From positions 8,953,472 to 9,017,471 of the forward strand of contig NW_019091362.1 of the NCBI RefSeq assembly GCF_001949145.1: a DNA stretch of 64,000 bases. Reading direction: 5' to 3'. This DNA comes from Acanthaster planci. Lineage: Eukaryota > Echinodermata > Asteroidea > Valvatida > Acanthasteridae. The position numbers were made by a program, and so were the translations under genes. The notes below the pieces were generated by a model. That model saw nothing but the letters and a program-made list of their open reading frames with translations. It did no database searches and was not told the DNA's origin. Below, piece after piece: positions 34,801 to 49,800 of this stretch. Every line of letters starts with the position of its first letter. The first letter of the stretch is position 1.

Positions 34801-37800
34801 CTGACTTCTGCTGTGCCACACACTATAATTGCCAAAGAAGGCATGACAGAAATGCAGCAGTCTACATGTATAATAACATTCCCCAAAATATAATTACATT
34901 ATACACATCATGCACAGCAGAAATGGTTCCAGGTTGAAAAACATCAGCTGAGAAAGAATTCTGCAAGTTCATTCACTGAGCTTGATCTTCCTTGTCTATG
35001 CATGTATTTTCCACATTCATGAATTTATTTTGAGGTTGTAGCGGTACCACTTGTACTTGAAGTGAGCACTTTTCTACAACATCTCTTGCTGCAGTGCGAT
35101 GTTCATTGCCTGCCCTACACACGGTACATGTACAGATGCTTCATGGCACACTTACCATGCGATATATATACCAAAGTTGTTGGCCAGTTTCCCGTCTTGA
35201 CTAGCATTTTGCATAGTCATGTACACGACCCCAATTCTCGAAAATTTTATCGACTGTCAATATTTTTACATTAATCAAAGCAAATTTTATCACTTTTTGT
35301 GGAAAGTTGTTTGCTTTAATTTAATTAAATTAAATTAATTTAATTCTCACATAATTGGATATCCCAATAATTCAGCCAAAAGAAATGCCCTCCCCCTTTT
35401 GTCCCAACCTACTTGAACCAATCGTACTTTTGTAAGGCATGTACCAGAAGCAGAACAATTTTGGGGGCTTACGTAAGCATTACGTAACATCTAACATAGC
35501 AGCAATAACAATTATGTACCATTGTCCATGTGAGAGGTATTAATACATGTACCTTGTTACTGCCCTTGTTATATACATGTACCGGTAGCATTAGTCCATA
35601 GGCTAAAAGCTTTATGAAGAATCTTTAGACTTTTTTGTCGTTATTATTCTACCCACAAACAGGCTTTGACAATAAACCTACAACGCAGGAAAAAAGGGGT
35701 TAGATTTTCATATTTCAAGAGGTGACGCATTTTCTTAAATAGATTTTCTATGAGCAGAAATCCCCATCATGACAAGTCAAATGAAAGGAGTTCTATCATC
35801 AGAGCGACTTCCCCTTCACAGACAGGGCCACATGGGATGAATCTCTTACCCTCACCTTCATAAAACACACCACAGTGAGCCAAGAGCAGATCAATCAACT
35901 TGGTAGCTCGCTCCAGGTGGAGTACGTGCCGTCCCTCGTTGGACAGCAGTGTGCAGACGTTGATGGCAAAGTCAACTTCGTTGGGCAGGCCACTCTGCAG
36001 CGAGAACATGATCTTGTCGTAGTCGGAGAGACGGGGTTTCTGGGTGGACAGACCTGCACTGACACGCACTTGCTCTGTTGGATCGAAAGGTAGTTATGAT
36101 TTTCGTGTCAAACAAAGTGCATTTTGACCTAATTTCTTTGCCAAACAGCACTTCATGGAATTGATTTGATACAGAAATCAGTCACTCTTGAAAATGTACA
36201 CGATGTTCTAAGTCACTATTTAATGGCAAAAACTTAAACCAAGGGAAAACTTTCTCCAAGGGAAAGAAAACATTAATATCGGACAATTGAGGACCCAATA
36301 CTCAGATAGTTATGGGTACGTGTGTAAACAAGTGACTTTACCATTTTCCAGTATCCCTTTTAAAGTTTCTGTCATCTGCCAATTTAAAGGATCTTAATTG
36401 ACAACATTATCTATAAACTTAATGGTTTGATACCGGTAACCTGCAATTATCTCAACACCATACCATCAGTCTTTCTTCCATTTAAGAATGTCTCTGAGGG
36501 AGAATCTTCGTGTACATATACAAGTAGGGTAAATATCAAACAAATACTTCAAAATCTAAATATCTCTACAGTAATTTTAGACAGATCCATTAACACCTAC
36601 TCGTATAAAGGATATTATACTAGTATTCATCTTGGGACATATTCAACATACTTGAGTTTATCAAATAAATCATTTAGAACTTAGTTAAATGTATACATGT
36701 ACATGTGCAATCCTGTGATGTATTTTACATCCAAATTTATTCTCAAAACTACTCATATATTTAGACAGGTTTGGCTACACATGGAACTCACCAGGGATCT
36801 CTAGGCCTTTCCTCGTATCTATATTTCTCTTCTGGGGCTGGTTGGAGGGTGTTGCTGGCCGAGACCGTAACACCTCCTCTGCATCCTCCCCCTGATGGTG
36901 GATACGTTCGTAGGACTCCAAATATCTGGGGGCACAAGAATATAAAGAAAATTACTCACATAAAAATTATTACTGGTTCTCTATGACCAGCACAACTAGA
37001 GGTCACACCAGGCCATTTTACCCTAATTGCTTCGTCTAAGAATGTAAGGCACAATTAAGCAATATTCTACATGTACGTACACAGGAATACAAGTACATGT
37101 ACATGTACCATACATTGTAAGTGTCTGACAAAATTAACCCTAACCCACCTCAATCCTCTGGGTGGTTTTGGAAGATTTTGGAGGATTCAGGATCAATGAT
37201 GATTTGAACATTTGAGGATTTTGGAGGATTAAGGATGAATGGTGATTGAAGCATGGAGGATTTTGGAGGATTGAGAATGTGCCCTAGCACATGTAAAAAG
37301 GCCCCAGTGGGTTTAATTAAGGGTTAAGACTGTTTATATACTGTACTGTAGTACGATGATGTGTGATGTGTACAGTGTAATCGTTATTTAACTGTAACCA
37401 GTAATCATTGACTATGATGGAGCCCATTCAGCTTTGGTATCTGTAGCTGGTCATTCACTTGCACATGGGTGGACATTTGCAAGTTAAGCGCACTTTATGG
37501 CATGTTAATGTAAACACACAATGAGTATGTACATTGAAGTTGTAAGGACCTTACACCCAATATTTGATAAGTCATTTGGGGGGCCAGGGATGTTGTGGAG
37601 ATATCATGTTGTCAGCCCACATCTCCGTACATCAATAGGAGTCTACCCCAAATTGCACACCACTCAGGATTCCAAGTACAGGCATGATATGTTCAATGAA
37701 GTGCATGGCAATCATTTAAATGTACAGGGTAGTCCCAAAGCAACAACCGTACGTACATAAGGAATGTATCAACTTTAACACAATGTTTCACCCATCTAGA

Positions 37801-40800
37801 TGTAACAATACATGTACAGTGCTGCCAACTCTGGAAAAGAACAATCAGGGAGATGTTTTTGGGAAGGGGGATGTATGTGTGAGCATGAAGCATGAAGCCC
37901 TTACGGCGTGGGGTTCGGGGCCTGCTTAAGGGCCCTGGAAAATTTTGCATTCTAGATGCTCTGTGGTGCAATGTGAGGCATCTCCTGGCCACATTCCTCT
38001 TCATTTTGGGGGCAGTGGCTGTCAAGATAATAAGTAAAATACTACATGTAGTGGTTCTTCCTTGGAATCTTCATCTATGGTTAAATTATCTTTACTCATG
38101 GCATTCATGATTACTGCCATTTTTGTATGAGCACAGCTGTATTTTGCCATTTTGACCACACGATGAGTCGAGTCTACCATATCAGCAACCAACCTTGTTC
38201 CCACAGGTGCACTATTGCCGTGCCACTTTGGTTAACACTATGCTTGGCTTATGAAGGAACGTTTAAGATGCCTACGGTGTTGAGGTTGCTGCAACATGTG
38301 CACATGACACCAGCTATGTGTGTACGTGTGTGACAACCATCTGGAATCCACCTGCCAAATATGATGCGTACAGCAAGGGTGGCAACAAATTGCTGGTGAC
38401 AGACTGTTCACTGGTCAACGTTTGGGAAAGTACGAAAGTGCATACATGTATATGCTTACAGGTTACCAGTTGTGTAGACTTGAATCCAGGCCCAATGTAC
38501 GAGTGAGATTCATCGACATTTGAAATTGATGTACATTTGAATGGTACTCTCCCACGCTGAGAAGTGCATGGCACCAGTAAATACTCTTGTACGGAGTCTA
38601 TTTCTCGACAAGGGAAATGACAGCGTGTGTGTACACGTACAGTTTATGCATGTAACACATAATTTTTGGTTTAAAGAAGAGGAGACACATTCATGCTAAG
38701 TTTTATTACAACTCTGACTGTGGCAATTAAAAATGACAGGTAAATATAAACCTGCACACACAAATTGACAATCCGGGAGATTTTTAGCAGGTGCAGGGAG
38801 GCAGAAGAACAACCGATTTTCCGGGAGTCTTCCGCAAAATCCAGGAGAGTTGGCAGCTCTGCATGTAGCTTCAGTAGGCCAAGCTTAAGTAGCATTCATC
38901 TAAATAAGACTGATGGTGAGCTACTCCTATAACAGCCTGTCATGTAACAAAGAAAATGGCTTTGTCCAGAGCCCAACTGTTTTAATCTCAACAGCTGCGC
39001 CAACACATCTTCCTATTCAGTTATTCAAGCAATTCATTAAACCTATTCAAATTCACTGCTCAGTATTATTGGGGGAAGACAGGGTTAACCAGCACGATGT
39101 ACACTGCAGCTCAGTAACATGCTCACTATGTACGGCATGGTACTGGTACGTGTATCGCTAGCTACTCTAACAAAGAGGAATGAACAGTGAAAAACATACA
39201 TGCGCAATTAAATGTGCAGAGAATGGTCACTGCATTTGCTTGCAAAAACGCATGATTACAAAGCACACATCTGTGTGTAGTCCCACAACTGTGTGCAGTC
39301 CACATTTTTTACTGCTGGTAGTTAGACTTGCTATACAAGCAAGCATGGTTATTAAACAAGCATGGCTATCATATGAACTGAATCTGCTTGCCCTGACAAA
39401 GATACACAGTTACCACAAGCTCAGCAATAAGATAAATTAAGAGCACTAATATATTTTTGTCAATATGGTTATTAAATGTTGTATATGTTTAAAGAGAGAA
39501 TTTCTTTTTGGGGGGGTATATTTCCTCTGACAAATTACTTTTTCTTGATGCACTGGACTTACAGCTACATGTACACTTCTCTTCAATACATGTATGCATA
39601 TATGTACCATGTACTCTGGACATTAAACTGTCTTTTAAAACAGCATTTGAATGACCACAACATATCAGAATTGCATTTAAGAGTGATAAAAATAACCCCA
39701 CTGTGTCAAAGTGTCTTTAGATTTGTGGTGTGCATTTACGGGGAGTTTGGGAACCGGGTACCCAATTCACATAACAGGCAGGTACCCTTAATTACAGTGA
39801 AGATCAGAGCAAAACACGGAAGTACAGTTTTTCCAACTTATCCAAGCCCGCACTTTACTACAAAGGTGCTGTGCAACCTCAAGTACTTCTCTGGCCATCT
39901 CACTTTCCCTACATTGGCAAAAACTTGCAAGGGCCTAATCTGAGTACTGAGACTAGATCCCTTTTTTATTCATTCAGAGATTCAGTGAATAGAAATTATA
40001 CATTTTACATGTACATGTAAGTGTCAATTAAAATACCGTTAACCTGAGATTGTTGAGTTACTGTTGTGAAAAAGTCTGTCAAATGTTTTATTCGGAGTTT
40101 TCCAACAGTATGCCAGCAGGTAATAAACAAAAAAGGGGTGAATACCTTTCTTATATTCTGGATCAGAATATTTGAGTAATAAATTTGACAAAATGGAATC
40201 AGGTACCCATTATCAACAGTCAGGTTTCTGGTACCTGGGTGTTCGACACTGCCCTATTTTAGATGAAATAATCTTATGTATACTAATGGTTGCAGTATTC
40301 TGCCATTATGGCACAGTAACGGTACTCTGTAGGAATTGTAACAAACTTCTTGACCCTTTTTCTGTTATTTCAATGGAGCCTTTTTAATACATATTGCATT
40401 TTAATTGTAACTTTACAAGCATGTTCAATTTCTGCACATTCTACTGTTGAACATGATACTCATGTACTAAAAAAGATCTGTGGTACATGTAGTACAGTAT
40501 AATAAAAACCACAAGCAACCCCCCCCAAAAAATACATAAATAAATCCATGAAACATCTGTTTCTTATGACCACATGGTACACATGCATGCAACCCCTCCC
40601 AAACAATAATATTCTATCCATATTGCATGTACATGTATACATACCATCTCTTTCAAATCCACAACCCCCCCCCAAATAAAAAACCTCAATAGCACAATAC
40701 AACAAAAGACCGGCTTTGGCAAAGCACAGGGTTTGAAGCATGCCTGTTGACAAAACCCCATACAGACCCATCCTGCCCAGCCTTGTCTGCCCAGTCCCTA

Positions 40801-43800
40801 CTATGGGAACCCCATCACACGGTGTGAAATGTCCTCTATTATCCATGGCTCTCTTTTTATTGGCAGGCCATGAAAGGACTCCAGCGAACAATAACACCAC
40901 CACTTTTATCCTGGTAGGAATACTTGTACATAAAGGTGCTTTGCTATGGATTTGACATCATAATACATGTAGCTCACAGCTGAACAGTTCCACATGTACA
41001 TGTACATGCTTACCGTGTACATGTTCAAGTATATACATGTGATACCACTTCATGTACATGTATTTACAGGGGCATTTAATAGTTGGGATTTAAATTTGAG
41101 CCTTACATGTAGACAGGGGAAAAAAATGAATTGGCAAAATTATTCAGAACTAAACCGAAGTGCGTCAAACATTAAAATCTGTACCCAAGCAAACACTTTA
41201 CATGTACATGTAGGCCTGCAAGATTACAATTACTCTTTTGAGTATTTCCTTTAAAGACATTTTGATAAATACAACCTAAAAAAATTCAATTAATTTTTGG
41301 AAAAATTTTGCATCGCCAAATGAGTTTTATTGACAATAACAAGGTGGTCCATCTTGAGATCATAGAAAGAAACCAATTTTCCCAACAATGCCTTCACAAT
41401 ATCACAATATCTTAAAGATTCTGTGTTCATCTGACTTTTTTTCTTTTTAGGGGCACAAGAGTGTGTGAGATTTTAAGTTGAAGTTTTGGCCATTCTTTTC
41501 CATGTATATATATGTTCATGTATGTGTGTACAGTATGTTCATTGGAGTTTTATACATTAAAATAGCCACATGTGAAAGATCACTGAAAAGAATGGATCAA
41601 TTAACCGAGTAACTAGTGCACTGACGTAAATACTACATGTATACACATTCTTGTAGGCCCACATACATGTACATGTACATATGTGCATTCACGTACCTGT
41701 ACTATGCAAAAGTGTCCAGGCTGTGGGTTATCAGTCTGGAATGTTTCCACAAAGCAGGTCAAAGTACACAAAGTCAAGGTTTCTGCTATGTACATGTGTG
41801 TACAATGAGAAACTCGGATGGATGGTGTGAATGCCCCAAAAGATTTCAAGAGGCACACGTCCAAAGTATACATGAATGTACTGGTACCGGTACCCTACAT
41901 GTACATGTACAATACACACGCATGCTCTTTAAACAACATTATCTTCAGTTCACAGAAAAAGAAACACCAGTTCACAAAAAGGACACACTTGCAGTTATTC
42001 CCCAAAACATTCAAATTTCAGGAACGTCAGAGCCTTCAACTGCCACACAATACAGTGTGTGTGTACCATTTACAGCACATGTAAAATGAAACTATGTCAC
42101 ACACACAATTATGAATTTAAAAGACATCATACAAGTAAGTGCAAGAACCAGCGTGTGAATCAATGCACGCATTCTCCATTCTTTTGCACTACACTTCTTG
42201 GTTCAAAATGATGTCACATTTCAGTAACGTACATGTGCATGCCACTACCGTAACTATGCTCACTATTTCGGAAACACCAAAATTTTCTTGGGCTCCCAAA
42301 TTTTACATACACTCCTAGCATACATGAAAAATTCTTCTTTTTATGTAGATCTTATTCCAAGGACTTGAAAATTTAAGCCTTACTTGCCAACACTGTCCAT
42401 ACCAAGAGAATACGTATCGTACCATTGCATGTACATGTACGTCACGCAAAGACCCCAATACTAGCACACTGGTGATGAAAATGCAGAAATCCTGCTTTGC
42501 TATTAGCTCACTAAAAACACAAGGATTTTGACCTCCAACTAAATTCATGAAAATGGAAAATACATGCGCATCTAGAGAAAACAACTTTCCTGACTTTTTT
42601 AACATGTCTGGATGTTCCAATGAAAGTTTTTATGTTAGTCTGGTTGTTGTAGAAGACTGGCTTCTGGGCAATCTATTATGTGGCTGGAACTGGTTGAAAC
42701 TGCATGTCATGCAATTTCACTTCACAAATTAACTCACTGTGAGTATATTAACCCAATCAAAAGGTTACATTCATTGGCCAACTTCTATCCCCGTAAGTCC
42801 TTAAAATGCCCAAGTGGGCTTTGAACAAATTGGAAACGTTTGGGCTAATGTCATTTACAACAAGCAGTTAAATATGGTACATGTACAGTACATGTATGTA
42901 AGTACTGGTACATGTGGAATGTACATGTATTTGGTAATACCCCAAATCTGACATCAAGAATGACAGTTTTTGAGTTTCAGTAAAGACCTTTCAGTGAAGA
43001 ACTCCACAAATCGAACAAATATACAAGCACTGTAAACAGATTTACTCTGTGTAGACAATGTGCCCTGCTGATGATGTTTTACTATGCAAACTATTGGGCA
43101 AAACTGCTAGCTTTTTCTTCCTCGTTGTAAAAATCATAATATACATGTACGTAAAGTCATGACTTTGAATGTATAATAATGAACTTGTATCGGGTACATA
43201 CCTTGTACAGTTAGTGTGCATAAGCACATGGAATGTCAGAGCCATATCCCCTACAGTGCATGTACACATACACACAATTTGTGAACACATAGCTTTGCCT
43301 ACACTGACTATAATACAAATGTTGGTTTATTTGCAGAGATGAAAAGTGCACATCTTTTTTTCATACATGTAAATGTACGTGTCAAATGATACGTGTGTGT
43401 CTTACAACACCACCATTCATTACATCCTTTTTTTTTCTGCTTGCCATACATGAACCTTGAATGCTATCAATGACCCTATTAATATTTATATAGTGATATT
43501 ATGGCTATGTACATGTAAATGTACAGTATTTGCCTGCTGTCTTCCGTGTACTGGTTTGTGCTTACAAGAGTGCCTGTACATGTCCATGTACATATACCCG
43601 TCAACAAAGAACAATTATGAATGAACTAAAAGAAAGAGGTGCATTACTTTATGCGAGCAAAGCACACATCAGAAACGTGCAGCGTGAAGTCCATTTCATA
43701 GACATGTTGTGCACATGTACCCGGTAGACAAAACCTGAAATGTAAAACCTTACTTTCCATTACTACCAGGAAGGTCACTGCTATACAGTAGCTAGGCAAA

Positions 43801-46800
43801 ATTTCATAATGCAAAGAAAATATAAATGTAAATGTACAGGTATATGTATGTACATGAAGATGTACTGGCCTTGTAATATGCATGCATGTACATGTACATG
43901 TAGCAATCACTTTCAAACTCTATAAATCCTACGTACATAATATACTGGTACATTCACATGGAACTAATGACTAGCAATAATATGATGTACATGTACACTT
44001 TATGATTCTCTCTTAACCCACAGTACATGTAACCCTGACATGTCTTTCCATTTAATTACATAAGGTATTTACATGTACATGTACCTGTACATGTATGTAC
44101 CCATGTGTAAATTATGTATGTATGCATGTATGTACATGTATGTAATTATGAATGATGAAATACACGTGTAGTATTGAAAATACCAGTTTTGGTGCATCTG
44201 AACAATAACGCACTTTGGATCACCATTGTGGTATTGTTTCTATGTACGTGTACATGTACAGTAAGGTATATAGTCCATGTGCATGTACGGGTCAGAGTTG
44301 TATGTACTGCATAATGCAGAATGCACGAATGTGCAGAGCATACAAAATATGTTGCCACTATACACATGGCGGGCAACGACCTTTTTGTACACACTAGGCA
44401 CACAAGTGTATTATTCACGTACACTGTATGTCCATGTACATGTATGTACATGTACATGCACGCATATGTACCTACTGGAGTATGCTGACAATGCTGGTAA
44501 TGATTCAAACAAGCTACCGTAATGGTGGTTGGCTTGGCGGCTCTTGGAAAACACTGAGCTGAAAACTACAAGCTGTGTGGTCAAGTACATTTAGTTAAGA
44601 TGTCTGCCCTAGTAACCAGGTGGTTGTGGGTTAGAGTCTTCCCACAGTTCAACCAGAGATAACTACACTTATTAAATTTCGCTGGCCAAGGCAACTACTA
44701 TTCATACTGTATAGCTTACTACAGTACACATGTATGTAATGTGATGCACAACACATTTATATGCATTTATGAGCACAAAGAACATGTGTGGATTGAGTGT
44801 TGGTGTATATGTATGTGTGGGTAGAATGATGCAGATAAACATGTACCTAATTAACGATAATGTCACTGACATACATGTAGGGAATGGTAAATGTCTGAGG
44901 ATAGAGCCTGTCATGTGTACAACTTATACCAAAATTACCACAGAGTCACAGACTGGTCCAGAATTTCCAAAAGAAAAGAAACTGTATCCTGATCATGGTG
45001 CTGACCTACCCATACACCTGTACATGTATGTGCATGTACATGAACATTTATATGCAGGGATTTGATCCTCAAATGACCACTGTCCCGCCAGGCCATCGTT
45101 TTGGGAGAATGCAGCGGCCCCATGAATTTTTGGCTGACCCCTGTGTATGTACATGTCTCGCATGTGTACATGACCAATGGGATCAGCATACAGAACATGT
45201 ACATGTACATATACCAGGTGTATCAGAACAGTTTTCACTGCTTTTTACTTGGTTTACCAAAGCATCTGGTTTCCAAATTTGCACTAAAAATGCAGCTCTC
45301 TGTCACAACATGATGTCCCTTCAAAAATGTTTTTAGTGTTTATGTACAATGCGCAATCACACTTTTGGGCCATGAAAGTGAGTCGAATGTCACAACCTAT
45401 CTGCACTTCCCTACATTCAAACACTTTTGTAAGTGGCTTCATCACTGTAAATCCCCCCTTCCAAAAACATACATGCTTCAGCATTCATTTGTGGGTTCTG
45501 TATACCCTTAGGGCAAACTGATTCAACCTCAGGTGGAAGTGATAGCCTTGGCTATTTAAGCTACATGTACACATGTACAGGAACCTGAACATGAATGTGC
45601 ATGTACATGTGTATTCTGGAGATGCAAGGACTAGACCCATACACATACAATTGTATCACGTGGTGAGAAAGCATGCATTTGACCATGGTGGTACACATGT
45701 ACATGTACATGTACGTGTAGGTCCGGTAGGATTTGACACACCAGACACCTACACGTACACATACATTGTAACATGTTCGTACATAATCAAATGCACGGCT
45801 GGGTCCAAATTAAATCTGAAACTTACTTGACATAGAACTGGCGCAAGGCAAAGGCAGCATGGCCACAGGAGGCTGGGATTCTGAAGTATTCCTGTAGGTT
45901 CTCCCATTTTCCCTGGTCAGTGACCTGGATCAGACAAGATAAGTTCAAGATACACGTATCAGCAAACAGTCAATACTAGTGAAAGGTTCATGTAATGCCT
46001 GCTTGCAAACAACTGGCGGTTCCAATGAAGTACGGTACCTGTACAGCACCTGTACTATCACGTACGTGTTCCAAGTGGTAATAAAATCAGTGTACTTGTC
46101 TGTGCAAAGGAGTACGCACCTTGTATGTACATGAATGTACACTCACACACAAAAATGACATCTACATGTACATGTAAACCTGTGCACTCTGACAATTCAT
46201 GCATAAAAATATGACAGATTCTGAAGGCAGTGAGATTTTAAAAGGGCAGGGCATACTTTTTATAATAAACATTGCACCCTTTGCATGTGTATTTTATCTT
46301 TCACCCTATAAAACCAATGAAATTGAAGTAAAATACATGGTTTGAGTCAAATATGGTAAGAAGTTCAACTGTCCATTTGGCCAAATTTCCAACCCAAATC
46401 ACATCCAATTAAAGGCAAATTGATAGTATAAAACACTGGAACCATTTTGAACAGCAGCAATGAATAAACAAAAAAGTTTCTTTATTCAACTTTTTTCTTT
46501 ATCAATCCAGTAAAAAAGCATAGAATGCTTTACAATTTGATTTGTAACTAACTCCTTTTGGATATAAATACCAGTGAGTTGACCGAATATAGCCATGAAA
46601 GAAGATCCTAGGCAATACACATGTACCAGGACAGCACTACAAGTTTTGGCAGAATGTGTACACGTACACAGGTTCAATTCTAAAAATTTTCAATACATAC
46701 GTGTAGGATTACTTTCCACAACAGAACAATTTTAATGCTGACAATGTGAAGGTCAGATGTTGACTTCTTGAGGTCATACAGAAAAGATGTTCAAAGACGT

Positions 46801-49800
46801 ACACACAGATATCAATACATATCAATACGCTAGCTGTACATGTAGCTACGGACGTGCAGTGAAGCATGCTCCCAGCTACATGTACATGCAGGCAAACATT
46901 TGATGGAGTTAATGTGGCCAAGGTTTCTACATGAATGTCTCAAATTCAAAATAGAAAGATCTATATCTGTAAAAAGAAAACAATCTGGAAATGCACATGT
47001 AGATTCATGAGGGTGGTGACAGTAAAAACTGCCATATTTCCTGTTTGTCCGGCACACACACACACAGGTCTACAGAGGTACGCAAGCCAGAACTTCAACT
47101 TGCTCGCTGTACTGGTACATGCACATGTATGTACGGTGCTTCGTCTGTCATTTAATATATTAAAAGCCAAATAATTTTACAACGTCAAACGAGTATTATA
47201 CCTTACAAATACTGTACAAATGACTTCCACTTTAAAGTCAGTACTTTAGTGTTTGATTTCATTTTGACCTTTTGCCTTTATTGAACCTTGCCTTTTTCAA
47301 TGTTCTTTAAAGACCAAAAATAATCCTGAAGTTACTGTGGGCCGGTTCAATTTGATCTAAGCTTTGCATGAAAACGTTGAAATCTGAACCCTGTGACATC
47401 ACAATATTTTGACTATTTGTCTAAACTTACATGGCGACCCAACACACAATTTCTGTACATGTCTGAGAAATAAGTTCAAACTGCCACGATATTTTCAGGG
47501 TGAATGTAGACCTCAGTACAGTTACAGGTACAAAGGTACATGTACATTTATTGCAGCAAGGAATCAGGTATCCTGTTGAAGTAAAACAAGCATATCTTGT
47601 AGCAGAAATGCATTCCAAATTTCGAAGGAAAAAAGGCCAACCTAAAACTGCATTTAATTTCGTTTCATCCGAAAATGCTCCTACATGCACATGCTAACTA
47701 CTTTCAGACAACAAAGATAGTTTTAGAATTACTGATGTAATGGGTATACAGGAAGTCTGTTAGGATACTCCATGTTTTGGTTGTATACTTTAACATTTCT
47801 CAACTACAGTACACCTACCTGTCAAAAGTGTTTCTTTTTTATCATTGTTATTTATTATCATGTAGTAATTCTTATTTATCTTATCTCATATATTTTTGAT
47901 TTAGAGTGGAACCAGTTGCAGTTCCACTAAAAATAAAGTCTGTATAACGTAGTGGAATTCGACAACCAGAATTGGAAGCCAAAACTATGGTGGTCCAATG
48001 CTCGCGGACAGATTGTGTACATGTATGTAGATGCATTACACACCTCTCTACCAACAGGGTGTCGTTATTTGGTAACGTGCATGTCAAGCTGTTACGGCTT
48101 CTAATTAGCTTAGTCCACATGTATACATGTATATATTAGAATCTCGAAAACTCATTCAATTTTCAAAACTTACACAAATCATGCAGACCACTGGATGTTA
48201 CATGTATGTAACGTCCATGACAGCAGTCGCCAGGTCCCTAATTCTGCCACCTACATGTACATGTATTGTCAAGTCAAGTTGGTTTTCACAGCAAGTGGCC
48301 AAAATAAGGGACCTGGCAACTATACCATCATGGACATTACATTAGAGCAACCAACTCCCATAAGTAAAAGTAAAACAACTGGGTGCCAATGACATTCCAG
48401 CGTCACTGTACACTCCGCATGCACCCATAAGCCCTACAATTAATAACTTCGTAAATGCAGATAAAAATGTACGTCTGTACATGTATAAAGATGCAAATAT
48501 AGAGATGGTTTTGTTGCGTAGTATAATGAAGCTGTAAAGAAGGATTCATGGTAGTTACTGCAATTGTGTGGAAGCTGCAAGCAATCAGCTACATCAAGCT
48601 GTTTGCATATGGGGCCTATGTACCCGTATTTATAGAGCCTGAAGTTAACCCCTGTTGGCGCGCTTCCGGAACCCTCGGATAGGAAATATAACGTGCAAAG
48701 AGTTTTGAATTTATAATAGTTTTTCATTCATTCATTCTTTAAAAATCCAACTCGGAAAAAGGGCTTTGGAAAATATTTGCGAGTACGTGTACATGTATGT
48801 CGATTTATAGATAATGAAAAATTACCTGACCTAAAAGAGAAATATCCTGCCAAAAAAATGACCCATTCACATCCAAAAATCTAAAATACGTGAAAAACAG
48901 TCCAATGTGGTGGTCTCGTACGCAGATGAATATTTACAGTTTGAAATTTTATAGTAGTCTGTTGGTAAAAGCCGAAATAAAACAGATTAAAATATTTTAT
49001 GAACGTTTAAATTTATAAGGTAATAAAGTTAAAGCAAAAATGTACTTTTACGAAAGATTCCAATAACCTTTGCTGACAACAACTGCATGATGTCAACTAA
49101 ATGGGATCCAGAACCCATCGACTGCAGGTAGGGAAATCTTTGCAATGTTGTACAATCTCATGCACGAACAAGGAGACCTACATGTAGGTATGATATCGCA
49201 GGACATGAAAGGTCATTAATAAAATTCGTTTTTAACCCATCTCAGGATGACTTTTCCTAAATATCACTTCAGGAAGACAAAGGTAAAATTCCAATGTGAG
49301 TATTTCATGGATTGGTTTCAAATAAAACATTATTCTTCCAAAAATTATCCAAAGTGATAGGATGGCCCAATATAAAATCCCCATAGGTGGACCGCGTGAG
49401 GGTTCCAGAAGCTGGCTTCATGACCTTTTACTTTCAGGCTCTATTGCCAGCCGCAGCAAAAAAAAAATCTCTGACACCACATAAGGGCTCAGAAATGCTG
49501 ACTTGAAACAAAATAAGTAACATGGGAAACTGTGCTTGAATGCATTCATTTCAATTTTACTGAAGTCAGAACACTATTGTGGATTAACAGCATTTCAAAC
49601 AGAAATTGCTTCTGGAGCCAAATACATTAACTGTTACAATTTATAAAAAGGCTTTTATTCCATCGTATGCCTACCTAGGCCTAAGCATAAACAGTACATT
49701 ATAAGCAAGAAGCACTCGCTCATCCTAGATCAAACACTATTGACAAGCAATAATTCCCAATGAAACAATATCAAAACCAAAGTCATGCCTCAAATCTGTA

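Larger units (their letters stand above)
36926..45826. other. ARID2: ARID2 intron 3
   Basis: This 8.9-kb intron has no supported coding exon. It contains the ACATGT repeats, the minisatellite at 37171-37280, the inverted-end element at 37809-38868 and the SINE fragment at 44572-44660. Open frames here are short and rich in CTCTYMY-type residues encoded by the TACATG repeats. Confidence 0.7.
36690..48270. repeat. Dense dispersed ACATGT / TACATGTACATGTA palindromes
   Basis: The self-complementary hexamer ACATGT, often doubled as ACATGTACATGT, recurs dozens of times through ARID2 introns 2 and 3, with clusters near 40,990-41,060, 43,840-43,905, 44,070-44,140, 44,430-44,465, 45,000-45,050, 45,560-45,720 and 48,000-48,260. 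It is scarce in the exons and in the 14-29 kb part of the window. It is simple, palindromic and strand-symmetric, and matches the microsatellite-like background seen in several marine invertebrate genomes. Confidence 0.85.

Noticed and set aside
41637-42089. 150-codon frame and many similar Tyr/Cys/Met/His/Val-rich frames between 38 and 48 kb
   Set aside because: Products of the TACATG/ACATGT repeats translated in various frames (YMYMY, HVHVH); not genes.
44572-44660. A true tRNA gene
   Set aside because: B box is degenerate (GGTTAGAGTC), the arms do not fold into a full cloverleaf and a SINE-like context is present; annotated as a SINE fragment instead.
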